From: Leptospira ilyithenensis
GTDB taxonomy: Bacteria; Spirochaetota; Leptospiria; Leptospirales; Leptospiraceae
DNA length: 64,000 nt
NCBI RefSeq assembly: GCF_004771005.1
Contig: NZ_RQHV01000061.1
Location: 248,001-312,000 of the forward strand
Direction: 5' to 3'
A program made the translations under genes and the position numbers. Position 1 is the first letter of the stretch; each line of letters starts with the position of its first letter. Shown piece by piece: positions 16,740 to 24,298 of the stretch. Under the pieces are notes generated by a model. It saw only the letters and a program-made list of their open reading frames with translations, was not told the origin of the DNA and made no database searches.

Positions 16740-16831
16740 TGAGATGTTTCTCGCGGTGACGTAGGCCAGGGATGGCCGAAGTTTTTTCGTCGGAACAGGA
16801 TGTTCCGCGAAAAAGAACGGGAAACATCTCA
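16740..16831. repeat. Branched palindromic element related to the 14370-14449 unit
   Basis: An outer stem TGAGATGTTTCTCG (16740-16753) pairs with CGGGAAACATCTCA (16818-16831), 14 pairs including one G-U. It encloses two hairpins: GGCCA-GGGA-TGGCC (16764-16777), and TTTTTCG-t-CGGAACA...TGTTCCG-CGAAAAA (16783-16814) with loop GGA. The CGTAGG linker before a CAGGGATG hairpin is shared with 14409-14430. It sits in the convergent gap and ends three bases before the pgsA stop, so it may also end transcription of one or both genes. Confidence 0.82.
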
Positions 16832-16834
16832 GTT

Positions 16835-17509
16835 TCAGAGCTTTCTGTATTTCTTGGCTTGTTTTTTGTTTTCGGGATCGATAACGAGTTTTTCCGGATG
16901 AAAAACGACTTCCCAGTATCTTGTGATATAGGCAACGACCCCGCATACCAACACGACTAAGAGCACATACGCAGACAATTCCGGTTTCAGATAATAACTA
17001 GGTACTGACTCTAAAGTTTCCAGATGCGGCAATAGCATATACCATAATACGGATAAGGCGACAATTCCGACTCCGAATTTCCCCCACCAATTGGGCCTTC
17101 CTTGTAAGCCGCGTTTAAAGTATAAGAATCCACCCAACCAGACGCCGAGTATTTCGCGGATCACATAGATGATTAAAATCCATACGGGAAAACGAAAGTA
17201 GTAGGAGGCGACTCCAAGGCCGCCTAAAGTGACAAACTTGTCGCAGACCGGATCGAGATATCTTCCCAAGATGGTTTCTTGTTGAAGAAGTCTCGCAAAA
17301 AGACCATCCAGATAATCCGAAAGAACCGCCGCCAAACAGAGAGTAATAGAATAGGATAAATAATCTAAATCGGTCGGGTCGTTTGCGTATTTTGAGGTAG
17401 TATAGAAAAAGAAAGGCAGCATCAAAACCCGGGATACGGATAAAAAATTGGATAAGGTGAAGACCCTTTCTTCTAATAATTCTTTAGCTTTTTTTCCTTC
17501 AACCTGCAT
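16835..17509 (-). CDS. pgsA: CDP-alcohol phosphatidyltransferase, probably PgsA
   Basis: The family transfers a phosphatidyl group from CDP-diacylglycerol to an alcohol; PgsA makes phosphatidylglycerol phosphate from glycerol-3-phosphate. The 224-residue protein is polytopic and has the full signature DGx2ARx8Gx3Dx3D in the stretch DYLDGLFARLL...GRYLDPVCDK near residues 60-90. The N-terminal part (FTLSNFLSVSRVLMLPFF) is the conserved first helix region. Related enzymes use inositol, serine or glycerol phosphate, so the acceptor is inferred from overall similarity. It is transcribed alone, upstream of the branched element and divergent from tRNA-Asp. Confidence 0.82.
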   Translation of the reverse strand: MQVEGKKAKELLEERVFTLSNFLSVSRVLMLPFFFYTTSKYANDPTDLDYLSYSITLCLAAVLSDYLDGLFARLLQQETILGRYLDPVCDKFVTLGGLGVASYYFRFPVWILIIYVIREILGVWLGGFLYFKRGLQGRPNWWGKFGVGIVALSVLWYMLLPHLETLESVPSYYLKPELSAYVLLVVLVCGVVAYITRYWEVVFHPEKLVIDPENKKQAKKYRKL

Positions 17510-17573
17510 AATTTCTATACATTCCAGGTTTTAAAAAATCAGTATATAAGCAAGAAAACAATACAATTTCAGT

Positions 17574-17601
17574 TTGACTCAACGACCAATTTAAATACCA
17601 T
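17574..17601 (+). promoter_or_regulatory. Predicted promoter of tRNA-Asp
   Basis: A -35 TTGACT (17574-17579) and -10 TACCAT (17596-17601) at 16-base spacing, 14 bases before the tRNA. The layout matches the tRNA-Leu promoter, including GGC directly after the -10. Confidence 0.65.
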
Positions 17602-17615
17602 GGCTACTGGATCGG

Positions 17616-17692
<77 letters not shown>

Positions 17693-17760
17693 CGATCTAT
17701 TTTTTTTTACACATTTCTGCTCGCTGCCGACCTGTTATATGGCAAATCGAGAAAGGAAGT

Positions 17761-18780
17761 TCATTCCACATATTCTTCTTTTTCCTTCTTAAATAAGATC
17801 AAATTTTCATCTTCCAGTTCCCGTGCAATTTGTACGATTTTACTTCTTGCTTCGTTGATTTCTCTGAGAGTCACTCTTGGTTTTAAATCGAGTGCATCAA
17901 GTATATCGGAAGCTCTGTTTGCAGACATATTTTTTAGAAATTTGGACCGGATCTCATCTCCTGCACCGCGAATTGCAAGGGAAATCGCCTCGTCATCCGC
18001 CAATTTGTTAATTAGGATTCTCATTTCCTTTGCATCCAGTTGGAGGATATCTTCGAAAGTATATAATTGTTCCCTAACCTGACTTGCCACTTCCGGTGAA
18101 TTTTCATCTAATTCTTGTAAGATGGTATCTTCTATTCCTTTTTCCATATAATTGAGGATATTTGCGAGTACATGTGCTCCGCCTGCCTCGGAATATTCCC
18201 TTTGGTCTCTTTCTTCGTAGCGTTTTTTCAGGATTCTCGCAATATTTTGGATCACATCCGGATGAGTTTTGGAAGTAGTGGCGAGTCTCATCGCGATCTT
18301 TGTCTGATCCGCCTTGGGAAAAAGTTTTAATACATCTGCCGCATTTTTCGGATCCAGGTTGGAGAGCGTAACGGCAGTTACCTGGTGAGATTCGGAAGAT
18401 AACATGGATTGCAAAACACTCGGCTCTACTCCGTTCAAAAATTCAAAATCGTTTTTGGTTTCTTCTTTATTGATTTTTTTTAGGATTACATTCGCTTTTT
18501 CCGAACCGACTGATTTTTCCAGAAGGGATTTTGCCGTGGCAAGTCCTCCTTTGGCTCCGTCTTTGAGTTCGGTCAGTGTAGAATGAAATTCAGTGAGAAT
18601 TTTTTCCCTTTCTTCTTTGGAAATCGCCCGGATCCGGGACATTTCTAGAATCACAGACTCGAGCATAGCATCATCTAGATGTTTTAGGATTTCAGCAGCT
18701 TGGTCTCCACCCAAAGAAAGTAGGAGGAGGGCGGCCTTTCGGACGCCAGTGGGAGTGGATAAATCATTCGGCTTCTGCAT
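17761..18780 (-). CDS. fliG: Flagellar motor switch protein FliG
   Basis: FliG is the rotor protein of the flagellar C ring that contacts the stator and, through FliM, responds to CheY-P. The 339-residue length is standard. The N-terminal domain (GVRKAALLLLSLGGDQAAEILKHL pattern, key part KAALLLLSLG) binds the MS ring, the middle domain contains LSNLDPKNAADVLKLFP near 140, and the C-terminal domain has FEDILQLD and the charged helix DDEAISLAIRGAGDEIRSKFLKNMS (key part AIRGAGDEIRSKFL), with the conserved Arg/Asp torque residues. Spirochetes often have more than one FliG, so this may be one of several. It is a single-gene unit here. Confidence 0.96.
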   Translation of the reverse strand: MQKPNDLSTPTGVRKAALLLLSLGGDQAAEILKHLDDAMLESVILEMSRIRAISKEEREKILTEFHSTLTELKDGAKGGLATAKSLLEKSVGSEKANVILKKINKEETKNDFEFLNGVEPSVLQSMLSSESHQVTAVTLSNLDPKNAADVLKLFPKADQTKIAMRLATTSKTHPDVIQNIARILKKRYEERDQREYSEAGGAHVLANILNYMEKGIEDTILQELDENSPEVASQVREQLYTFEDILQLDAKEMRILINKLADDEAISLAIRGAGDEIRSKFLKNMSANRASDILDALDLKPRVTLREINEARSKIVQIARELEDENLILFKKEKEEYVE

Positions 18781-18911
18781 GAGACATAATTCTCCAAATT
18801 CAATGCTTATGTCAAAAAAAACTTCTAAACCGGGACAAAAATTTCTAAAGGATTCTTAAAACCGTACGATACCTTGCGTAAGTTACAAGACATAAAAAGG
18901 AAAAACATCGG

Positions 18912-19121
18912 ATGGATAAAGCAGACAAATTCAAAAGCACATTGGAAAGATACATTCACTACAGAGGAATCGATATCGTTTTGCACCTCAAAGACGGAAA
19001 AGTTGTAGAATTAGACAAAAATCGCCAAATGGAAAATGATACAGTGATCGGAAATCTTGCCGAAGGCGTAGTTCGTATTCCCATCACTGATATTCGCAGT
19101 GCCGATTTTTTCGCGGCTTAA
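18912..19121 (+). CDS. Conserved small hypothetical protein, possible Sm-like fold
   Basis: A 69-residue soluble protein with an AAGGA ribosome site about eight bases before the ATG. After an N-terminal helix (KFKSTLERYIHYR) comes a run of short beta-like strands: DIVLHLKDGKVVELD, TVIGNL and VRIPITDIRSADFF. Length and strand order recall Sm/Hfq-like proteins, but no diagnostic motif is seen, so the resemblance is only suggestive. It is divergent from fliG across a 131-base gap that should hold both promoters. I do not recognise a characterised homologue. Confidence 0.7.
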   Translation: MDKADKFKSTLERYIHYRGIDIVLHLKDGKVVELDKNRQMENDTVIGNLAEGVVRIPITDIRSADFFAA

Positions 19122-19202
19122 ACCCAACCCCCGAAAATTACAAAGATTATACCACAACTGGCGACACCAGTCGCCAGGTTTGTGTTTAAAAATCCAAGAA
19201 AT

Positions 19203-20534
19203 TCAAAACCCTCCGAGTAAACTAGGATTTTCCAAGAACGATTTTAATGTTCTTAAAAATTCAGCACCCACAGCCCCATCGATCACTCTATGATCACAAG
19301 ACATCATAAGAGATAAAACCCTTCCTGCAATCACCTGTCCCTCTTGAATCACCGGTTTGTCTTCGATTGCGCCGACAGCCAAAATAGCGCTTTCCGGTTC
19401 ATTGATGATTGCTGTGAAACGACTGATTCCGTACATTCCCAAATTGGAAATGGTAAACGTTCCATTGGAAAATTCTTCGGGTTTCAGTTTTCGATCCCTT
19501 GCTTTTTTTGCAAGATCTTTGACTTCCCCTGAAATGGCAAAGATGGATTTGTAATCCGTATTTCGGATGACTGGTGTTAGAAGTCCCCCTTCCAGAGAAA
19601 CAGCCACCCCTACATCAATCCTTCCGTATTGCAAAATCGAATCTTCCTGCCAGCTGGCATTTACTTTGGGGTGAAGCTTCAAAGTAAATGCCACTGCTTT
19701 GATAATGATGTCGTTTACGCTGACTTTAGGATAAGAGTCTCCTAAGTTTTTGTCTTTAAAATCATTCAATGCCGCTCTGAATTTTTCCAACTCACCCGCA
19801 TTCACATCCACATTCAAATAAAAATGAGGGAGATTTTGTTTGGATTCTTTCAATCGTTTGGCGATCGTTTTTCTCATTCCTCCTATCGGAATGGTTTCAT
19901 CTTTCGTTACGGCAAAACCGGAATTGACAAAACCACCTGAGGATTGTTTGCTGCCTAGAGAGTCCAATACATCTTTTTTGGTGATTCTTCCTTCCGGTCC
20001 CGTTCCTATAATAGAATGCAAGTCGATTCCGTTTTCAATCGCAATGGATTTTGCGAGTGGGGAAGCAAGAACTCTTGCCTGACCTCTGATTTCCGGGGAA
20101 ACGGATTTTGTTTCCGAAATAGTTTCTCTTTTGATTTCGAGAGTAGGTTTCGTTTCTTCTTTGGCTTGGGGAATCGAAGGCGCTTCCGGTTTGGATTCCT
20201 TGGGGGCTACGGTTTCTTTTGCGGCAGCAAGGGACGACTCTGCGGAAGAAGAGCTTTCTGATTTTGCTTTTTCCAAGAGGGAACTGATGTCTTCTCCCGG
20301 CTTTCCGATAATGGCGAGTGCACGTCCTACTTTTAATTTTGCACCTTCCGTTTCCAGAATCTTTAACAAAACTCCGGAATCGTATGCTTCCATTTCCATA
20401 ACAGCCTTGTCTGTTTCCACCTCAGCCAACACTTCGCCGGGAGATACGGAATCTCCTTCTTTTTTAATCCATTTAACAATGGTTCCTTCTTCCATCGTGG
20501 GAGAAAGTTGAGTCATTTCCTGTATTTTAGCCAT
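19203..20534 (-). CDS. pdhC: Pyruvate dehydrogenase E2, dihydrolipoamide acetyltransferase
   Basis: E2 transfers the acetyl group from lipoamide to CoA and forms the core of the complex. The 443-residue protein has one lipoyl domain (residues 1-78, lipoyl-lysine Lys43 in ETDKAVME), a charged Ala/Pro/Glu linker (about 85-145), a peripheral-subunit-binding domain (ASPLAKSIAIENGID...GPEGRITKKDV, about 150-190) and the catalytic acetyltransferase domain ending in the active-site motif SCDHRVIDGAVGA near 415. It follows pdhB by three bases in the operon pdhA-pdhB-pdhC. The matching E3 gene is not in the operon. Confidence 0.93.
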   Translation of the reverse strand: MAKIQEMTQLSPTMEEGTIVKWIKKEGDSVSPGEVLAEVETDKAVMEMEAYDSGVLLKILETEGAKLKVGRALAIIGKPGEDISSLLEKAKSESSSSAESSLAAAKETVAPKESKPEAPSIPQAKEETKPTLEIKRETISETKSVSPEIRGQARVLASPLAKSIAIENGIDLHSIIGTGPEGRITKKDVLDSLGSKQSSGGFVNSGFAVTKDETIPIGGMRKTIAKRLKESKQNLPHFYLNVDVNAGELEKFRAALNDFKDKNLGDSYPKVSVNDIIIKAVAFTLKLHPKVNASWQEDSILQYGRIDVGVAVSLEGGLLTPVIRNTDYKSIFAISGEVKDLAKKARDRKLKPEEFSNGTFTISNLGMYGISRFTAIINEPESAILAVGAIEDKPVIQEGQVIAGRVLSLMMSCDHRVIDGAVGAEFLRTLKSFLENPSLLGGF

Positions 20535-20537
20535 ATA

Positions 20538-21512
20538 TTACCTCAAGATCTCCCTTACCGCTTCTGCGACTCTTTCCGCATTGGGCAGACTTTCCCTTTC
20601 TAAGTTTGCCGCATAAGGCATAGGAACATCTTTTTGAGTCACTCTTTCCACGGGGTGATCCAGATAATCGAAAGCGTTTTTCTGAATCAGGTAGGCCACT
20701 TGTGCACCGAATCCTGCCACGGGCCAACCTTCTTCTACAACAAGCGCCCTGTTTGTTTTTTTGACTGATTCGTAAATGGCTTGTTCATCTAACGGACGTA
20801 AACTTCTCAAATCCACGATCTCGATCGAGATTCCTTCCTTTTCCAAAATTTTTGCCGCCTCTTCCGCAAAACCGAGAGCCCTCGACCAAGTGATAATGGA
20901 GAGATCAGTCCCTTTGCGTTTGATTTCTGCTAGGCCCAAAGGAATTGTATATTCCTGTTCGGGTACTTCTCCTTTGGTTCCGTACAATACTTCCGATTCT
21001 ATAAATATGGTAGGATTGTTGTCACGGATGGAAGACTTGAGAAGACCATAGGCATCCTTCGGAGTTGCAGGGCAAACCACCTTCATCCCCGGGCAGTGGG
21101 CATACCAGGATTCGAAGGCCTGCGAATGTTGTGCTCCTAGTCTCCCCCCCACACCACCTGCGCCTCGAAATACTATTGGCATGGGAAATTGTCCTCCACT
21201 CATATAATTGATCTTAGCTGCCGAGTTGATGATCTGATCGATTGCTACGAGTGAAAAATTCCAAGTCATAAATTCAATGATGGGGCGAAGGCCTGTCATC
21301 GCCGACCCGACTCCGATGCCTGCAAATCCGTTTTCGGAAATAGGGGTATCTATCACTCTTTCTTCTCCGAATTTTTCGAGCATTCCTTGGGAAACTTTAT
21401 AAGCACCTTGGTAATGTCCTACTTCCTCTCCCATCAGATAAATCAGAGGATCCTTTTCCATTTCTTCCATCATGGCACGGTTCAATGCTTCTCTATAAGT
21501 AAGAATTGCCAT
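20538..21512 (-). CDS. pdhB: Pyruvate dehydrogenase E1 component, beta subunit
   Basis: With PdhA it forms the thiamine-diphosphate-dependent E1 that decarboxylates pyruvate and acetylates lipoyl-E2. The 324-residue protein shows the transketolase-like pyrimidine-binding domain with EEVGHYQGAYKVS near residues 24-36, FMTWNFSLVAIDQIINSAAK (key part NFSLVAIDQI), RGAGGVGGRLGAQHSQ with key part GGRLGAQHSQ, and a C-terminal transketolase domain ending LPNAERVAEAVREIL. Its ATG directly follows the pdhA stop. Alternative 2-oxoacid E1 enzymes look alike, but the short E1a/E1b/E2 set with these motifs is typical of pyruvate dehydrogenase. Confidence 0.93.
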   Translation of the reverse strand: MAILTYREALNRAMMEEMEKDPLIYLMGEEVGHYQGAYKVSQGMLEKFGEERVIDTPISENGFAGIGVGSAMTGLRPIIEFMTWNFSLVAIDQIINSAAKINYMSGGQFPMPIVFRGAGGVGGRLGAQHSQAFESWYAHCPGMKVVCPATPKDAYGLLKSSIRDNNPTIFIESEVLYGTKGEVPEQEYTIPLGLAEIKRKGTDLSIITWSRALGFAEEAAKILEKEGISIEIVDLRSLRPLDEQAIYESVKKTNRALVVEEGWPVAGFGAQVAYLIQKNAFDYLDHPVERVTQKDVPMPYAANLERESLPNAERVAEAVREILR

Positions 21513-22499
21513 CTATTTGTCCTCTGCGTAAACGCTTTGGTAGAGTTGGGAAAGAGGGGGTTCCGGGGATTCGTCTGCAAATTGATACGCTTCGTCCACT
21601 TCTTCCTGTATGGACAAATCCAATGCATCCAAATCCTTTTCTGCTATCCCCGCGCTGATGAGTTCTGCCCGGGCGCGAAAGAGAGGATCTTTCTTTTTAT
21701 AAGATTCCAATTCTTCTTTGGTTCTGTACTTGGCCGGATCGGACATGGAATGCCCTCGGAAACGGTAAGTTGAAATTTCGATGAGTGTCGGGCCTTCTCC
21801 TCTTCGGGCGCGATCCACTGCCACTTTCACATGGTCGTGCACTTTGCGAACCTCGTCCCCTTCTATATGATCGCGCGCCATATCGTAAGCATAAGCGCGA
21901 ACTGATACGTCTTTTACGGCTAATGCACGATATTCGGGAGTACCCATGGCGTAATGGTTGTTTTCACAGATAAATACTACCGGGAGTTTCCAAATGGCGG
22001 CAAGGTTCAGACCTTCGTGAAAAGAACCGATGTTAGCTGCTCCTTCTCCGAAAAAACAAATGGTGACAGAATCTTCTTTTTTGTATTTGGAAGAAAATGC
22101 AATCCCGGCAGCGAGAGAGATATGACCTCCCACGATTCCGTGGCCTCCCATAAAATGGGCGTTTTTATCAAAGAAGTGCATGGAACCTCCGTTTCCTTTG
22201 GAGATTCCCGTCGCCTTTCCGAAGAGTTCCGCCATAAGTGGTTTGGGCTTTAGCCCCCGTGCCAATGCATGCCCATGATCTCTGTAGGTCGAAACGATAT
22301 AATCTTTGGGTTCGAGTGCGGCAATGGAACCGACCCCCACCGCCTCCTGGCCGATATATAAATGTAAAAATCCTCCGATCTTTCCGATGCTGTACGCTTT
22401 TGCAGCAGCCTCTTCAAATTTGCGGATAAGTACCATTTGTCTGTAAAATTCATTTAATTCTTGAATCGAAGTTTTGTCTTTCGGGACGGAAGAAACCAA
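21513..22499 (-). CDS. pdhA: Pyruvate dehydrogenase E1 component, alpha subunit (TTG start)
   Basis: The alpha subunit binds thiamine diphosphate and carries the phosphorylation-loop region seen in this family. Motifs over its 328 residues: GGFLHLYIGQEAVGVG near 41-56, STYRDHGHALARG near 90, GKGNGGSMHFF near 118, and the ThDP motif GEGAANIGSFHEGLNLAA, with GEGA...N as the key positions, near 150-165. The start is TTG at 22499, supported by a GGAGG box (22507-22511 on the top strand) seven bases upstream. There is no ATG nearby. It is the first gene of the pdhABC operon, divergent from the HD-like gene. Confidence 0.93.
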   Translation of the reverse strand: MVSSVPKDKTSIQELNEFYRQMVLIRKFEEAAAKAYSIGKIGGFLHLYIGQEAVGVGSIAALEPKDYIVSTYRDHGHALARGLKPKPLMAELFGKATGISKGNGGSMHFFDKNAHFMGGHGIVGGHISLAAGIAFSSKYKKEDSVTICFFGEGAANIGSFHEGLNLAAIWKLPVVFICENNHYAMGTPEYRALAVKDVSVRAYAYDMARDHIEGDEVRKVHDHVKVAVDRARRGEGPTLIEISTYRFRGHSMSDPAKYRTKEELESYKKKDPLFRARAELISAGIAEKDLDALDLSIQEEVDEAYQFADESPEPPLSQLYQSVYAEDK

Positions 22500-22511
22500 A
22501 TTTTTGCCTCC
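22500..22511 (-). promoter_or_regulatory. Strong ribosome binding site deciding the TTG start of pdhA
   Basis: The minus strand reads GGAGG, seven spacer bases, then TTG. This is the best Shine-Dalgarno in the area and fixes the non-ATG start of the pyruvate dehydrogenase operon. Confidence 0.75.
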
Positions 22512-22609
22512 AAAAACCTATAAAAAACTACACCATTTAGACGAGATTGGAAAGCAAAAATCTTGCGATCTGATCTGGTATTCTGATACTACTATTAAAG
22601 CAAGGTTTC

Positions 22610-23893
22610 ATGAAAATTACAAGCACTGGAATAGAATTTATCGACTTCAATGAATTTAAACGGTTTGCTACAGATTACGATCTGTTAGGTTCCGTTTCTT
22701 TAAGTGAGCCGATCATTGATAAAAATGGAAATATTCTTATCAAAGAGAAAGTAGCCATTAAAGAAAATCTTTTGAAAAAACTGGAGGCGATGGAAGGCAA
22801 ATACATTCCTTCTTTCAAGCTTGGGATGTCTCGCGATCTGATGCGTATGCTTAAGCAGGTTTTGACAAAGGCTGTGCTTACACGTGTCAACGATAGGAGC
22901 AATGAATTTATCAATCACCTTTATGAACAGAATGCGGAAAAGATGACAAGTCTCATCGGAATCATCCAGAATTCCTTTTATTCCAAACCTTTGGCACTTG
23001 CTTTTTTCAAAATACTTTTAAATCACAAGGAGTTTTTCAATCATCTCTCCGATTTGGGACTTTTGTCTTTGGGTTCGGTCATTCAAAAGCAATACAATTT
23101 AAAAATGGTCAACAGATATTCCTTCCTTGCCGGTTTATGTGCCGATATCAGTACTTTTAAAGACGGAATCTACAAGCAGTCATTAGGTGGACAAAGTCTG
23201 GGAAGAACATCTTCGCTTTCCGTCGAGATCGCGAGGAAACTAGGACTTCCCGAGGAGATTTTGTCTGCGATCGGAAGCCACCCAATTGCTAAATTCGAAA
23301 TTCCTGGCGCAGTCATTATAGAGGTGAATTCCGAAGAACTTAGAAGCCATCCTCTCAACCAAGACTTACTGGCAGGAAGCGCGCTCGACGGGGATTCGGG
23401 AAGTGATGATGATAACGAGGATTCCGAATTTTCAGGGGAAGCCTCCGAGGTAGTGCTTGAGTCCTTGAAGATTGCCCGTTATGTGATTGAAAACTTAAAA
23501 GTGACTGCAGATAGAGATACTGTTTCCGAAAAACTTTTGGTGATGTTTACATATAGTGTGGAGAGGGGACTTTTTCGAAAAGATATCGCCGACCCGATGA
23601 TCAATTGTTTCAAAGAATTCGACGTTGCGATTAGAAAAATCCGATTGGTCGCCTCTGTGGAAAACAAATGCAAATTTCCTCCGTCAGCATGGGCTTACCC
23701 TAAGCCGAAATCCGCTCAGATTTTATGTAAGGATAGAAATTACCAATGTCCTTGGATTGTGAACGGCTGGGATTTGAAAATCATTACTGCTCAGGATCCG
23801 TTCGGATATATAGGAACTGTACTTTCTGTGGGAACTTATCCGAAATGTGCTTTGGAAGAGGAGCTGCATGAAAAGGTGAGGATTTCGGATTGA
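22610..23893 (+). CDS. Hypothetical protein with degenerate HD/HDOD-like region
   Basis: A 427-residue soluble protein. The N-terminal 90 residues (GSVSLSEPIIDKNGNILIKEKV segment, with the LSEPIIDKNGNILI core) resemble the accessory domain in front of many HD-GYP proteins. The middle helical part (NHLSDLGLLSLGSVIQKQYNLK, then LAGLCADIS and ARKLGLPEEILSAIGSHP) follows the layout of an HD-GYP or HDOD domain but lacks the HD and GYP catalytic residues. A very acidic spacer (residues about 262-280, DGDSGSDDDNEDSE) is followed by a C-terminal part with several Cys residues. A signalling role by binding rather than hydrolysis is an inference. It stands alone, divergent from pdhA. Confidence 0.6.
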   Translation: MKITSTGIEFIDFNEFKRFATDYDLLGSVSLSEPIIDKNGNILIKEKVAIKENLLKKLEAMEGKYIPSFKLGMSRDLMRMLKQVLTKAVLTRVNDRSNEFINHLYEQNAEKMTSLIGIIQNSFYSKPLALAFFKILLNHKEFFNHLSDLGLLSLGSVIQKQYNLKMVNRYSFLAGLCADISTFKDGIYKQSLGGQSLGRTSSLSVEIARKLGLPEEILSAIGSHPIAKFEIPGAVIIEVNSEELRSHPLNQDLLAGSALDGDSGSDDDNEDSEFSGEASEVVLESLKIARYVIENLKVTADRDTVSEKLLVMFTYSVERGLFRKDIADPMINCFKEFDVAIRKIRLVASVENKCKFPPSAWAYPKPKSAQILCKDRNYQCPWIVNGWDLKIITAQDPFGYIGTVLSVGTYPKCALEEELHEKVRISD

Positions 23894-23901
23894 AAGGGAA
23901 A

Positions 23902-23925
23902 GAGCCAACCCGGTCGGGCTGGCTC
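23902..23925 (-). terminator. Terminator of the small lipoprotein gene
   Basis: Stem GAGCCA-x-CCCG with CGGG-x-TGGCTC and a two-base loop, followed on the minus strand by TTTCCCTTT. It lies between convergent genes and may act on both strands. Confidence 0.6.
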
Positions 23926-23940
23926 ATATGAGATGGTTTC

Positions 23941-24204
23941 TTAGAAACTAGGTTTTTTTGCGTTAAGTGCGTCTTTCGCCGCATCCGCACCGGCTGCTGC
24001 TTGTTTTTTTACTTCAGTTTCTGCTTTTTTTACAGCTTCTGTTGCTGCTGCTTTTGCTTTCGCTTCTGCTTCGGAAACTGCCGCTTTTGCTGCATCTTCG
24101 ATTGCCGCAGGTGTTTCTTCCACTTTTGCTTCTTCTTTTTTACAGAAAGAAAGGCTGGTTGCTAAAGCAAGTCCAAGTACTAGAATCAATGTTCTTTTGT
24201 TCAT
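23941..24204 (-). CDS. Small Ala/Lys/Glu-rich lipoprotein
   Basis: An 87-residue lipoprotein. The signal peptide MNKRTLILVLGLALATSLSFC has its lipidated Cys at residue 21. The mature part is an almost uninterrupted amphipathic helix rich in Ala, Lys and Glu (pattern AAKAAVSEAEAKAKAAA in the middle), with heptad-like spacing. It ends in KKPSF. The layout recalls Lpp-type lipoproteins that form helical coiled coils, but the terminal lysine used for peptidoglycan attachment in Lpp is absent here. Abundant small lipoproteins of this kind occur in Leptospira. Function unknown. Confidence 0.85.
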   Translation of the reverse strand: MNKRTLILVLGLALATSLSFCKKEEAKVEETPAAIEDAAKAAVSEAEAKAKAAATEAVKKAETEVKKQAAAGADAAKDALNAKKPSF

Positions 24205-24298
24205 TTAGAGAATACTCCTTAATCTAAACAGATTTGCCAATTTTAAAGAACTTCCATTTCTCAGAAAAGTACATTTGTAAATTTTTTACCGGACCCGG

